The notes beneath the pieces were generated by a model. It ran no database searches. It was not told where the DNA came from and worked only from the letters and a program-made list of their open reading frames with translations. Positions 9,466 to 18,134 of a stretch of DNA of 64,000 nt are shown here, piece by piece. Position 1 is the stretch's first letter, and every line of letters starts with the position of its first letter. This DNA comes from Kitasatospora humi. GTDB taxonomy: Bacteria > Actinomycetota > Actinomycetes > Streptomycetales > Streptomycetaceae. The translations under genes were made by a program, and so were the position numbers. Where the stretch lies: positions 1 to 64,000 of the forward strand of contig NZ_JAJJPA010000013.1 in the NCBI RefSeq assembly GCF_020907985.1, read 5' to 3'.

Positions 9466-10614
9466 TCAGGTGGCTCGGGTGCCATAGGTGCGGTACCGCT
9501 CGGCGTCCGACCACTTGACGTCCAGACCGAGGCCGGGCCGGCCGGGGTCGGGGCGCAGGGCTCCGCGCTCGGGTGAGGGGGCGCCGTCGAACAGCAGGCG
9601 CTCCAACCGCACGTGGTCGTGGAAGTACTCCAGGTGCCGCAACCGGCGCACCGCGCAGAAGGCGTGGGCCGAGACGGCCGGCGCGCAGTGCGCCGACAGG
9701 TCCAGGTGGTGGGCCGCGGACAGCCCGGCCGCCTCGAGGACGCCGGTGATGCCGCCGCAGCGGGTCACGTCGGCCTGCAGGCAGTCCACGGCAGGGCCCT
9801 CGACGAGGCCGACGAAGTCGCGCGTGGTGTAGGCGTACTCGCCCGCCGCGATCTCCAGCCGCTCCGGGCCCCGCTGCCGCAGCATCCGCAGGCCGTCCAA
9901 GTCCGCTGAGCTGACGGGCTCCTCGAACCACCGCACGTCCCACTCGTCGTGGAAGCGGCGGGCCCAGTACAGCGCCTGCTTGCGGCCGAGCGCCCCGTTG
10001 GCGTCGGTGAAGACCTCCGTGCCGTCGCCGACGGCCTTGCGGACGGCCGTCAGGCGCTGCGGATCGCGTTCCGGGTCGCGGGACGTCTTGAGCTTGACCC
10101 GCGGGATCCCCTGCTCCACCCAGCCGGTGAGCTGCTCGGTCAGACGGCTGAGGGGGTAGTTGGTGAAGCCGCCGCTGCCGTACACCGGTACCCGGTCGTG
10201 CCAGGCCGGCAGGAGACGGATCAGCGGTAGCTCCAGCAGCCGTGCCTTCAGGTCCCACAGCGCCACGTCGACCGCGGAGACCGCCATCGCGCCGACACCG
10301 GGGCGGCCGGCGTTGCGGATCTGGCGTTCCATCAGGTGCCACAGCGCCGGTGGCGAGGTGACGTCGCGTCCCTGGAGCAGCGGGGCGAGCTTGGACTCGA
10401 TGAACGAGGCGACCGACACGTCCCCGTAGGTGTAGCCGAGCCCGGTGCGGCCGCCGGCGTGCACCCGGACCAGCACCATGGTCGTGGAGTCCCACTCCAG
10501 GGTGCCGTCCTCCTCCTTGCCGTCCGGGCCGTCCGTCGGCACCTCGAAGGCGTGCACGTCGATCGAGCCGATCCGGCAGCTGCTCAGGTCCATGCCGCTC
10601 CCGTCGCCGCTCAT
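9466..10614 (-). CDS. Enolase-superfamily enzyme, mandelate-racemase subgroup
   Basis: A 382-residue protein with the full ligand and catalytic set of the mandelate racemase subgroup. It has KLK (KxK base, about residue 172), FTDAN, WFEEP and AAGEYA for the three acidic metal ligands, then LQADVTRCGG and LSAHCAP giving the Asp-His dyad. Members racemise mandelate or dehydrate acid sugars; sequence alone does not choose between these. The first ATG is at 10614; an internal ATG at 10593 has a better GGAG. It is directly followed by the 2-hydroxyacid oxidoreductase, so a shared acid substrate is likely. The open frame extends upstream through a decayed ThDP-enzyme gene, but that part is not coding. 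Confidence 0.87.
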   Translation of the reverse strand: MSGDGSGMDLSSCRIGSIDVHAFEVPTDGPDGKEEDGTLEWDSTTMVLVRVHAGGRTGLGYTYGDVSVASFIESKLAPLLQGRDVTSPPALWHLMERQIRNAGRPGVGAMAVSAVDVALWDLKARLLELPLIRLLPAWHDRVPVYGSGGFTNYPLSRLTEQLTGWVEQGIPRVKLKTSRDPERDPQRLTAVRKAVGDGTEVFTDANGALGRKQALYWARRFHDEWDVRWFEEPVSSADLDGLRMLRQRGPERLEIAAGEYAYTTRDFVGLVEGPAVDCLQADVTRCGGITGVLEAAGLSAAHHLDLSAHCAPAVSAHAFCAVRRLRHLEYFHDHVRLERLLFDGAPSPERGALRPDPGRPGLGLDVKWSDAERYRTYGTRAT

Positions 10615-10629
10615 GAGTGCCGTCCCGGT

Positions 10630-11124
10630 GGCTGCTCGGCCACCCCGGTGGGTCTGCGGGGCGCCTTCGGCGCGATGCCCGCCCGCTCCTGATCGCGCCC
10701 GGCGCACTGCTCGCCGGGCCGCGCCGGCATGGTGTGCGGCGGGATCGCCGCGCTGTCGTGGACCACCTTGAACTCCAGGGCTCATTGGTACGTCCGAGGC
10801 GTGCGCGGTGTCCCGCGCCTCCTGACGCTCTTCGGCTTGTCGCAGGAGATGCCGCCGTCCGGACCGGGCCGCTCGGCCCGCTTCGCTGAGGACGTGTCGC
10901 ACGTGTGCTGGGAGCCGCGGGACTTCGGGCAGCCGGCCGCGGCGTGTCGGCCCCGGGCAGGCGGTTAGGGTCCTGGTCGTCGAAGGCGCGGACCGAGGAC
11001 GCGGGACCGGACAAGCGGCCCGGGTACCGCTTGACGGTGACGGGTCGGCAGGGGTGGGGGAAGTGCCCAGGAGGCCATTGATCACATCGCCGGGACGGGT
11101 GCGGCCGCCGGCCGCCGGCGTCAT
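10630..11124 (-). pseudogene. Decayed copy of the ThDP-dependent enzyme at 12429-14234
   Basis: The stretch 10630-10945 aligns base by base with the 3' part of the intact ThDP-enzyme gene (about 12460-12770). Shared words include TGCGGCGGGATCG, ACCTTGAACTCCAG and GTGCTG.GAGCC..GG.ACTTCGGG. At the other end, 11076-11100 matches the N-terminal codons for PGDGINGLLG (about 14140-14165). An ATG complementary to 11122-11124 starts MTPA, like MTQV in the intact copy. The middle of about 500 codons is missing and the frame is scrambled. This is a deletion-scarred paralogue lying between the mandelate-racemase-like gene and the sigma factor. Confidence 0.75.
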
Positions 11125-11399
11125 GGTTCGATGCGCGGCCGTGCCGGCGCCCCGGGGTGACCCGCGGTCGCATCCGGCTTGGGAACGTTGGTTGCGCCCC
11201 CTGGCCTTGCCGTCGGCCGGGCACGCCACGGGCGTCGGCCGACGGCGAGGCGGCCGCGCCGATCGTGCCACCGGGCCGGGGCCGCAGCCGCGCCGGCGGC
11301 ACGCGGGGCGTGCCGGCGGTGGCACGCTCATCGGCCTCGGGCCCGTTCCTGACCGCACCGTCGCCCGCGGGCTCCCGTTCGGCACGGGCCGGCGCGGGC

Positions 11400-12244
11400 T
11401 GCGAGCCGGCAGGACGTCCCGCGGTGCCGGACCCGTCCAGGTGGCCCAGCGTCTCGCGCAGCTGCGCAAGGCAGCGGGTGAGCAGCCGGGACACCTGCAT
11501 CTGCGAGATCCCCACGGCCGCCGCGATCTGCTGCTGGGTCTGGTCGTGGAAGAAGCGGAGGACGAGAATGCGGCGCTCACGCTCCGGGAACCGCCGCATC
11601 GCCTGGAAGAGCTCCACGCGGTCGGCGACGGCCTCGATCCCGGGATCCCGGTCGATCACGCTCGCGTGCGCCGTCAGGAGCGGCTTCGCTCCTTCCGCGC
11701 AAGCGTCGAGGGACCGGGGCCGTACGGCACCCTGGGAACGGATCGCCTCCGCCACCGCGGACTCGGACAGCCCGCAGGCCCGCGCGATCTCCGCCGGCGT
11801 GGGCGGGCGCCCCCCGTAGACCTGTTCGAGTTCCTGCTGCACCCGGCGCACCTGCTGCCTGGCCTCCTGCACGGGACGTGGCAACCGCACGGCGGTCGTC
11901 CGGTCCCGCAGGTGCCGCTTCAGCTCCCCGGTGATCGTCGGGACCGCATAGGACAGGAAGGCGTGGCCACGGTCGGGGTCGTAGCCGTCGACAGCCTTGA
12001 CCAGACACAGACAGGCCACCTGAACCAGGTCATCCTGCTCCACCCCGCCGACGTTGCGGTACTTGCCGGCGATCCGGCGTGCCAGGGGGACCAGCCTGCG
12101 GATCGCCTCCTCACGAGCGTCCGCCCGCTCATGAGCCGTCGGCTGCCGGCGGATGCGGCCCACGAGCTCATCGATCTCCGGGGACGTCAGCGCGCCGTCG
12201 GCTGCCGACTTCGACGGCGGACGAAGGATGTCGGTAGGGGGCAT
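11400..12244 (-). CDS. SigB/SigF/SigG-family RNA polymerase sigma factor lacking its own stop codon
   Basis: The protein starts MPPTDILRPP and shows all sigma-70 regions of the SigB/F/G group over about 275 residues. Region 2 has LVPLARRIAGKY and QDDLVQVACLCLVKAVDGYDP. Region 3 has PAEIARACGLSESAV. Region 4 has RFFHDQTQQQIAAAVGISQMQVSRLL. Family members end shortly after region 4. Here no in-frame stop occurs until 9005, so the frame stays open for some 800 further codons across the pseudogene and the enolase gene. The end given (11400) marks where homology stops, not a stop codon. In another frame a stop lies at 11328-11330, so one indel in the tail would restore a normal length. No anti-sigma gene is adjacent. 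Confidence 0.8.
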
Positions 12245-12428
12245 CGGAGCCTCTGCGGTGGACTGGGTTCCCGGGGCATTGCCACGTGTCCCCCGGGTCC
12301 GTCGGACCTATGCAAGAAGCACCGGTCAGCCGCAAATCTCCAACCGGTCGGCGCACCGGGACGGCTCGTCCGGGTACGCGATCCGGGGATCCGGGGGCCG
12401 AGGCCCACCGCTCTGGGTCCGGTGGCGC

Positions 12429-14234
12429 TCACTTCTCCCCCCGACCCGGGAGGTGTTCGGCGTACTCGCTGAGCTTCTGCCGCACGCCCTTGGCGGCGAT
12501 GCCGAACTTCTCCGGGTCGTGCAGCCCCGCCTTGACGGCCTTCTTGGCCTGCGCCTTGGTGATGTGCGGCGGGATCGGCGCGATCTCGTTGTCGACCTTG
12601 AACTCCAGCACCACCGGCTTGTCGGACGCCAGCGCCTCGTCCCAGGCCGCCCCGACCCTCTGCGGGTCGTCGCAGACGATGCCGGTCAGGCCGAGCAGCC
12701 GGGCGTAGGCCGCGTACGGCACGTCGGGAATGTGCTGCGAGCCCGGGTACTTCGGGTCCCCGGCCATGGCGCGCTGCTCCCAGGTGACCTGGTTGAGGTC
12801 CTGGTTGTTGAACACGCAGAAGATGAACGGGGCTGCCGGGTTGGCCAGGCGGCCCAGGTACCGGTTGACCGTGATCATCTCGTTCATGCCGTTCATCTGG
12901 AACGCGCCGTCACCGATGAAGGCGATCACCGGCCGGTCGGGGTAGGCGAAGCGGGCCGCGATGGCGTACGGCGTACCCGGGCCCATCGTGGCCAGCGTCC
13001 CGGACAGCGACGCCCGCATCCCGTGGCGAAGCTTGAGGTGGCGGGCCCACCAGTTGGTGCCCGAGCCCGAATCGGCCGTGAGGATGCAGCCGTCCGGCAG
13101 CCGGGGTGACAGCTCGGACGCGACCGCCTGCGGATTGATCTTGCCCTGGAAGTGCTGGCCCGCCCACCGCTCGCACAGGTCGTTCCACTCCCGGACGTCC
13201 TTCTCGATCTGCTCGCGCCAGCTGCGGTCCTCCTTGCGCCGCAGGAGGGGGATCAGCGCCCGCAGGGTCTCCTTGGAGTCACCGACCAGATGGGCGTCCA
13301 TCGGATAGCGGATGCCGATCATCCGCCCGTCGATGTCGATCTCGACGCCCTTCGCCTGGCCCTCGTCGGGCAGCCACTCCGAATACGGGAAGCTGCTGCC
13401 GATCATGAACAGGGTGTCGCACTTCTGCATCATGTCGTCGCTCGCCTTGCTGCCGAGCAGGCCGATGGGGCCGGTGACGAACGGCAGGTCGTCCGGGAGG
13501 ACCTCCCTGCCGAGCAGCGCCTTGGCGACACCCGCGCCCAGCAGCTCGGCAGCCTCGACGACCTCGTCCTGCGCCTCGGCAGCGCCCTGACCCACCAGCA
13601 TCGCCACCTTGGAACCCTCGTTGAGGATGTCAGCGGCCTTGCGCAGTTCGTCGGGGTCGGGCAGTACCCGCGGCCGGCTCCAGCCGACGCTGGAGAACAC
13701 CGACCCGTGCGCCTTCGGCGGTGACGGCTGGGCGTCCGCTTCCTGGATGTCGTTCGGAATGATGATCGTCGCGACACCGCGGGTGGTCAGGGCGGTCTTG
13801 AAAGCGCGGTCGATCACATGCCGGGCCTGACCCGGGTGGACGACCATCTGGCAGTACTCCGAGACGTCCCCGAAGAGCCGTTGCAGGTCGATCTCCTGCT
13901 GGTAGTGGGCGCCCAGGGAGAGCCGCTTCTGCTGGCCGACCACGGCGACCACCGGCTGGTGGTCCAGCTTCGCGTCGTACAGCCCGTTCAGCAGGTGCAC
14001 CGCACCCGGCCCCGAGGTGGCCGTGCAGCAGCCCACCTCGCCGGTGAACTTGGCGTGCGCGCAGGCCATGAACGCGGCCATCTCCTCATGCCGCGTCTGG
14101 ATGAACTCCGGCTTGCCCTGGGCGCGGTCGAAGGCGCCGAGCAGACCGTTGATGCCGTCTCCGGGATAGCCGTACACCCGCCCGACACCCCATTCGGTCA
14201 GGCGTTGCAGCACGTAGTCGGCGACTTGGGTCAT
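12429..14234 (-). CDS. ThDP-dependent enzyme, pyruvate-oxidase-like (YdaP/PoxB type)
   Basis: A 601-residue thiamine-diphosphate enzyme with the three-domain layout of pyruvate oxidases and acetolactate synthases. The N-terminal domain has YGYPGDGINGLLGAF and RHEEMAAF with the activating glutamate. The C-terminal domain has the ThDP/Mg motif FIGDGAFQMNG ending in NNQD (about residues 437-470). The start follows AGGAG with six-base spacing. It probably decarboxylates pyruvate or another 2-oxo acid; whether it binds FAD or passes electrons to quinones cannot be settled here. A decayed paralogue lies on the far side of the sigma-factor gene, so an old duplication has flanked or moved around that gene. 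Confidence 0.88.
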   Translation of the reverse strand: MTQVADYVLQRLTEWGVGRVYGYPGDGINGLLGAFDRAQGKPEFIQTRHEEMAAFMACAHAKFTGEVGCCTATSGPGAVHLLNGLYDAKLDHQPVVAVVGQQKRLSLGAHYQQEIDLQRLFGDVSEYCQMVVHPGQARHVIDRAFKTALTTRGVATIIIPNDIQEADAQPSPPKAHGSVFSSVGWSRPRVLPDPDELRKAADILNEGSKVAMLVGQGAAEAQDEVVEAAELLGAGVAKALLGREVLPDDLPFVTGPIGLLGSKASDDMMQKCDTLFMIGSSFPYSEWLPDEGQAKGVEIDIDGRMIGIRYPMDAHLVGDSKETLRALIPLLRRKEDRSWREQIEKDVREWNDLCERWAGQHFQGKINPQAVASELSPRLPDGCILTADSGSGTNWWARHLKLRHGMRASLSGTLATMGPGTPYAIAARFAYPDRPVIAFIGDGAFQMNGMNEMITVNRYLGRLANPAAPFIFCVFNNQDLNQVTWEQRAMAGDPKYPGSQHIPDVPYAAYARLLGLTGIVCDDPQRVGAAWDEALASDKPVVLEFKVDNEIAPIPPHITKAQAKKAVKAGLHDPEKFGIAAKGVRQKLSEYAEHLPGRGEK

Positions 14235-14345
14235 GGGATTCTCCTGAACCGCGGGGGAGAGGGTCAGGCCACGGGGTTGCCTCGGTGGATCGGACGTAAA
14301 CCCGACGCACCACCGCCCGGGTGACTCGGGCGCACCGCATCGGGG

Positions 14346-14380
14346 TGCAGGAACCTGCAGGAACCTGCAGGACCCTGGAG
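14346..14380. repeat. 10-bp tandem repeat upstream of the ThDP enzyme
   Basis: TGCAGGAACC occurs at 14346 and 14356 and as TGCAGGACCC at 14366, then a partial fourth unit. Each junction contains the palindrome CCTGCAGG. It lies in the 241-base gap between the DMT transporter and the ThDP enzyme, about 110 bases before the latter's start. It could be a helically phased protein site or simple slippage. Confidence 0.5.
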
Positions 14381-14475
14381 CCGTCCGAGGCCCTCGGCCG
14401 CAGCGGCGCACCAAGCGCGGCAGGGCTCTCGCGGTGGCGGGCGCCGAGTGGTTGAGCGCTCGGGGTCCGATCGGG

Positions 14476-15465
14476 TCACCTGCGGCGCGGGGCGGTGGTG
14501 CGGCCGGGACGGCTGCGGGTGTGAGCCGCTGTGCGCGCGTCCTGTGCGTCCTGTGCGTCCTGCGCGTCTTGGGCGTCCCGGGCGTCCCGCGCGTCTTGGG
14601 CGTCCCGGGCGTCCCAAGCGGCCGTGAAGGACTCGGAGCGGATCAGACCGACCACGCCGACCACCATCAGCGCGCCGCCTGCGACAGCGGGGACGGCGCC
14701 GAGCCGGAGCGACAGGTGCTCGGCGAACAGCACCCGCCCGAGTACCAGGCTCACCAGCGCGTCGACGAGGGTCAACGCCGGCTGCGAGGCACGCAGTGTC
14801 CCGGCCCGCAGGGTGACCTGGAGCAGGGCGAAACTGCTGCCGCCCGCGACCGCGAGCGCATAGACGGGCCAGTCCGCCCACAGGTGCGCGACGCCGGACG
14901 CGCCGGCCCGCCTGAGGGCCTCCTTGACCAGGGCCGCCGTCAGGGCGAAGCCGATGGCGGTCGCGCAGCCGAGCAGGACCGCCCGGGAGGCCCCTGGGGA
15001 CTTCGGAGCAGCGCCCACGAGCGCGACGACCACGGCCGCCACCGCGGGGACCACCAGGGCCCAGCGGTCACGTGGCACGGCCGCGGCTCCGGGAGCCGGA
15101 TCGGTCGCCGCAAGGAAGAGCGACAGGCCCACCGCCAGCGCGGTGAACGCGGCCCAGGTGCGGCAACCGGGCCCGCGTCGGAACACCAGGCGGCCGAACA
15201 GCAGGGCGAACAGCAGTTCCGAGGTGAGCAGCGGCTGGACGAGGGAGAGGCTGCCGAGCCCGAGGGCCGCGGCCTGGGCGACGGACGCCACGGCCAGCGC
15301 CGCGGACCCCGCCCACCACGCCCTGCTCCGCAGCAGCCGGGCCCACCGCCGCCCCGGGCCCGCTCCGGCCCCGGGCGCGCCGAGCGCGGCCAGCCGTTGC
15401 AGCACGGACACCGCGCCGTTGGCGGCCGCACAGACCAGGGCGCACAGGACCGACAGGGCACTCAC
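14476..15465 (-). CDS. DMT-superfamily (EamA-like) membrane transporter with a DAQ/DAR repeat tail
   Basis: A 329-residue protein with about nine to ten hydrophobic helices in two similar halves, as in DMT/EamA carriers. The N-terminal helix MSALSVLCALVCAAANG and the SLVQPLL / QPALTLVDALVSLVLG motifs are typical of the actinobacterial group. The last 45 residues leave the membrane and consist of nine tandem DA(R/Q) triplets followed by a basic tail. The triplets are encoded by a 9-bp tandem repeat and are unusual for the family. The substrate is unknown; export or uptake of a small metabolite is the family role. Confidence 0.82.
   Translation of the reverse strand: MSALSVLCALVCAAANGAVSVLQRLAALGAPGAGAGPGRRWARLLRSRAWWAGSAALAVASVAQAAALGLGSLSLVQPLLTSELLFALLFGRLVFRRGPGCRTWAAFTALAVGLSLFLAATDPAPGAAAVPRDRWALVVPAVAAVVVALVGAAPKSPGASRAVLLGCATAIGFALTAALVKEALRRAGASGVAHLWADWPVYALAVAGGSSFALLQVTLRAGTLRASQPALTLVDALVSLVLGRVLFAEHLSLRLGAVPAVAGGALMVVGVVGLIRSESFTAAWDARDAQDARDARDAQDAQDAQDAQDARTAAHTRSRPGRTTAPRRR
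14537..14617. repeat. 9-bp minisatellite inside the DMT transporter gene
   Basis: GCGT recurs exactly every nine bases nine times between 14537 and 14612, with units such as GCGTCCTGT and GCGTCCCGG. On the coding (minus) strand they read as nine DAR or DAQ triplets in the cytoplasmic tail. Period nine keeps the frame, so copy number can vary without breaking the gene. Confidence 0.85.
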
Positions 15466-15570
15466 TGTCGTGGGTCCTCCCCTCGCGGCTGAACGGACGG
15501 ACGGCTGGTGCGGTGGCGGGGTCCCGGGCCGAACGGCTGGTGCGGTGGCGGGCGCCCGGTCCGGCCGGCC

Positions 15571-16377
15571 TCAGCCGAAGCGGACGGCCAGCCGCTGGTA
15601 CAGCCCGGGGGCCGCGCTGCGCACCAGCCCCGGCAACCGCAGCCAGCCGGGCACGTAGACGACCTGTTCACGGTCCAGGGCCACGGCACGGCAGACCGCC
15701 TCGGCGACCCGGTCCGGCGGCAGCGGGCGGGGCCAGGAACGGGTGTACGGGGCGCCGCGCCGCCGGAAGAAGGGGGTGTCGATGACGCCCGGCAGCACGT
15801 GGCTGATCCGCACACCCGAGCCGTGGACCTCCTGCCGCAGGGCGTCGGCGAAGACGCCGAGGGCCCCCTTGGCGGCCGAGTACACCGCCTCGTTGCGCAC
15901 GCCCAGGGTTCCGGCGATCGACCCGATGAGGACGATGTGCCCCTCGCCGAGGGCGAGCATGGAGGGCAGCACCAGGCGCACGATGTGGATGGTGGCGGCC
16001 AGGTCGACGGTGAGCAGCCGGTCCACCGCCTCGGCCGGCATGGTGCACAGCGGCCCGGCCCAGCCGACGCCCGCCGCGGCCACCAGCAGCCCGATCCGGT
16101 CCGGCGCGGGAGCGGCCGCCGCCACCAGCGCCGCGGGCGCCCCCGGCTCGGTCAGGTCGGCTCGCAGGGCGAGGCCGCCGGTGCGGGCGGCGATCTTGTC
16201 GAGACGGTCCCGGTCCCGCCCGCACAGGGCCAGGCGCCAACCACCTTGGTCGGCGAGCCGCTGCGCGATGGCCGCCCCGATCCCGGAGGACGCGCCCGTG
16301 ATCAGGCCGACGCGCACGGCTCGGTCCGCCGGCTGCCGGTGGCCCGGCGGACCGCTACTGCGGCGGAAGGACAACAC
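15571..16377 (-). CDS. Short-chain dehydrogenase/reductase
   Basis: A 268-residue classical SDR. It has the NAD(P)-binding TGASSGIG near the N-terminus, the LIGSIAG serine strand and the catalytic YSAAKGAL. A longer C-terminal region (VPGWLRLPGLVRSAAPGLYQRL) resembles SDRs acting on lipids or retinoid-like substrates. The GTG at 16377 is chosen because ACAGGAG lies five bases upstream; the ATG at 16638 has no such support. The gene is divergent from the glycosyltransferase at 16523 with 145 bases between. The substrate is unknown. Confidence 0.85.
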   Translation of the reverse strand: MLSFRRSSGPPGHRQPADRAVRVGLITGASSGIGAAIAQRLADQGGWRLALCGRDRDRLDKIAARTGGLALRADLTEPGAPAALVAAAAPAPDRIGLLVAAAGVGWAGPLCTMPAEAVDRLLTVDLAATIHIVRLVLPSMLALGEGHIVLIGSIAGTLGVRNEAVYSAAKGALGVFADALRQEVHGSGVRISHVLPGVIDTPFFRRRGAPYTRSWPRPLPPDRVAEAVCRAVALDREQVVYVPGWLRLPGLVRSAAPGLYQRLAVRFG

Positions 16378-16522
16378 GGAGACTCCTGTCCGGAGGCGGA
16401 ACTGCCCGTGGCGTCGGCGGCGCGGGACCCTGGTGCCGCACCGCACGTTCGTCTCCCGTGCACCGTACCCGGTGCGTGCTGGTCCAGCGCGCCGAACCGC
16501 GCCCGCCCGGCCGCACCCGCCT

Positions 16523-17611
16523 ATGGTGGGGCTCGTGGGCAGGTTCCTGATCCTCAGCGCGAGCATGGGGGACGGCCACGACGCGGTCGCCCGCGCGCTG
16601 GCGGCCCGCCTCGAGCGACGGGACCACGACGCCGTCATCGTGGACGTGCTGCGGCTGCTGCCCGGACGCGCGGCGGGTGCCGCGCTGCGCGGCTTCTACC
16701 AGGGCTGCATCCGGCACGCCCCGTGGGTGTACGCGGCCCTGTACGCCGCCTTCTTCCGCCCCGGGACGGGACCGGGCACCAGCCCGCTCGCCGCAGCGGC
16801 CGGGCCGCGTCTGCTCGCCCTCACCCGGCGGCTGCAGCCGGACCTGGTCATCCCGGTGTTCCACCTGGCCGCGCAGGTGACGGGACGCGAACGGGCCCGT
16901 GGCCGCCTGAAGGTACCGACAGCCGTGCTGGTGACGGACTTCGCGATCCACCGGCAATGGCTGCACCCCGGCAACGACCACTACCTGTGCATGACCGAGC
17001 CTGCCGCCGACCAGACCCGGGCCGGGACCGGCCGCCCGGCCCGGGCCGTCGGCGCGGTGCTCGCCGACCGGTTCCTTCCCCCGCAGGCGCCCGCACGGCG
17101 TCCGGTGCCCGGGCCGCCCCGAGTGCTGCTTTCGGCCGGCGCCTGGGGCGCGGGGACGCAGTTCGACCGGACCGCCCGGGCCCTGACCGCAGCGGGCTTC
17201 GCACCGGTGGTGCTCTGCGGACGCAACGACCGCCTGCGCCGCCGCCTCGACGGGCTGCCCGGCGTCACCGCCCTCGGCTGGCGGCGGGACCTGCCCGCGT
17301 TGCTCGCGCAGAGCGCGGCCCTGATCGACAATGCCGCCGGGCAGACGGCGCTCCAGGCCCTCGCCCTGGGGGTGCCGGTGGTTGGCTACCGGCCCCTGCC
17401 CGGACACGGCCGCGACGGCGTCCGGGCGATGGCCGACCTCGGCCTCAGCCGGCTGGCCGAGAGCCCGGCGGACCTGCTCGCGGCACTCGAGGACGTGCTG
17501 CGGCAAGGGCATGACGGGCGCGTGGAACAACAGCCCGCCCCGCCCACGCCCACCGCGCGGCTCTTCCCCGGCAGCGCCGCGTCCCACTTGATCGAGCTGG
17601 CGGCCCGCTGA
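16523..17611 (+). CDS. MGDG-synthase-type (GT-B) glycosyltransferase
   Basis: A 362-residue GT-B protein resembling monogalactosyldiacylglycerol synthase and processive diacylglycerol glucosyltransferases. The N-terminal ILSASMGDGHDAVARAL is the hallmark glycine/histidine loop. LVTDFAIHRQWL corresponds to the acceptor domain, and LIDNAAGQTALQALALGVPVVGY is the nucleotide-sugar-binding end. It probably glycosylates a lipid at the membrane face. ATG 16523 is the first start. GTG 16535 is possible, since TATGGT seven bases before it would act as a leaderless -10 box. It is divergent from the SDR at 15571. Confidence 0.8.
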   Translation: MVGLVGRFLILSASMGDGHDAVARALAARLERRDHDAVIVDVLRLLPGRAAGAALRGFYQGCIRHAPWVYAALYAAFFRPGTGPGTSPLAAAAGPRLLALTRRLQPDLVIPVFHLAAQVTGRERARGRLKVPTAVLVTDFAIHRQWLHPGNDHYLCMTEPAADQTRAGTGRPARAVGAVLADRFLPPQAPARRPVPGPPRVLLSAGAWGAGTQFDRTARALTAAGFAPVVLCGRNDRLRRRLDGLPGVTALGWRRDLPALLAQSAALIDNAAGQTALQALALGVPVVGYRPLPGHGRDGVRAMADLGLSRLAESPADLLAALEDVLRQGHDGRVEQQPAPPTPTARLFPGSAASHLIELAAR

Positions 17612-17816
17612 GGCGAGCAGTGCCCAGGACGTGGGGTCCCGTCGGCGTCGCACGGCGTCGGTGCCGGTGCTGGGCCTGCTCGCCGACCTGCTGAGGGGGA
17701 TCAGGTGGCTCCTCCCTCATGAGACGGTGGAAAACGTTCCGTCATCTCCCCTGACTGGTTCATGTCGTCGTCTCCGGCTGCTGGATCGATCACCTCGTTG
17801 GGCTGCCCATCACGCC

Positions 17817-18059
17817 TCACCACCGATGCACCACCGGTGGTGCATCGGTGGTGCTGGGCGACTTGTAGATGGTGACGGCCATCGCTCCCAGTTGCTTGTT
17901 GGCCTTGAGCGCGAGGTCGATGGCATCGCTCACAGAGTTACTGGTCACCGGAATGTTGTTCACGTAGACGCTGTGCGTGATCTCTTCGAGCCGGTCCAGG
18001 TGTCGGTCGGCGAAGACGTTGTGCCGGTACTTCGTCACGAAAACCAAGTGCGCATGCAC
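17817..18059 (-). mobile_element. IS200/IS605-type transposase remnant fused to unrelated sequence
   Basis: The first 26 codons (GTG-led HAHLVFVTKYRHNVFADRH) match the start of IS200-family Y1 transposases. Both the residues that normally precede them and the catalytic HUH/Tyr parts are missing. The frame continues with an unrecognised segment (NNIPVTSNSVSDAIDLALKA) and ends inside a 36-bp palindrome. Base composition of 17860-18000 is visibly lower in GC than the surroundings, suggesting recent arrival. Two insertions or a recombination event must have joined the halves. It is not a functional transposase. The surrounding gap (17612-18134) holds no other gene that can be supported. Confidence 0.65.
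17818..17853. repeat. 36-bp perfect palindrome
   Basis: Two 18-base arms (left arm CACCACCGATGCACCACC, right arm its exact reverse complement) meet with no spacer. The arms themselves contain repeated CACCACC/GGTGGTG. It sits at the 3' end of the IS200-type remnant. IS200 ends normally have imperfect hairpins with loops, so a loopless perfect palindrome is unusual. It could act as a cruciform, a bidirectional terminator or a transposon end. Confidence 0.9.
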
Positions 18060-18134
18060 CGCCGCCGCCGTCCGGCCGCCTCACCTCCGCCGTCGATCGA
18101 TCCTGCTCGGTCGGCGGTCGGGCACGCTGCGGGT

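Noticed and set aside
7377..9518. A 713-codon plus-strand frame opposite the GlcD/GlcF fusion
   Set aside because: Shadow frame without motifs. The minus-strand protein has all FAD and Fe-S motifs.
9005..11400. An 800-codon continuation of the sigma factor as a real giant fusion protein
   Set aside because: The extension is arginine/proline-rich shadow translation of the enolase and oxidoreductase genes in another frame; only the first 275 or so residues show conserved domains.
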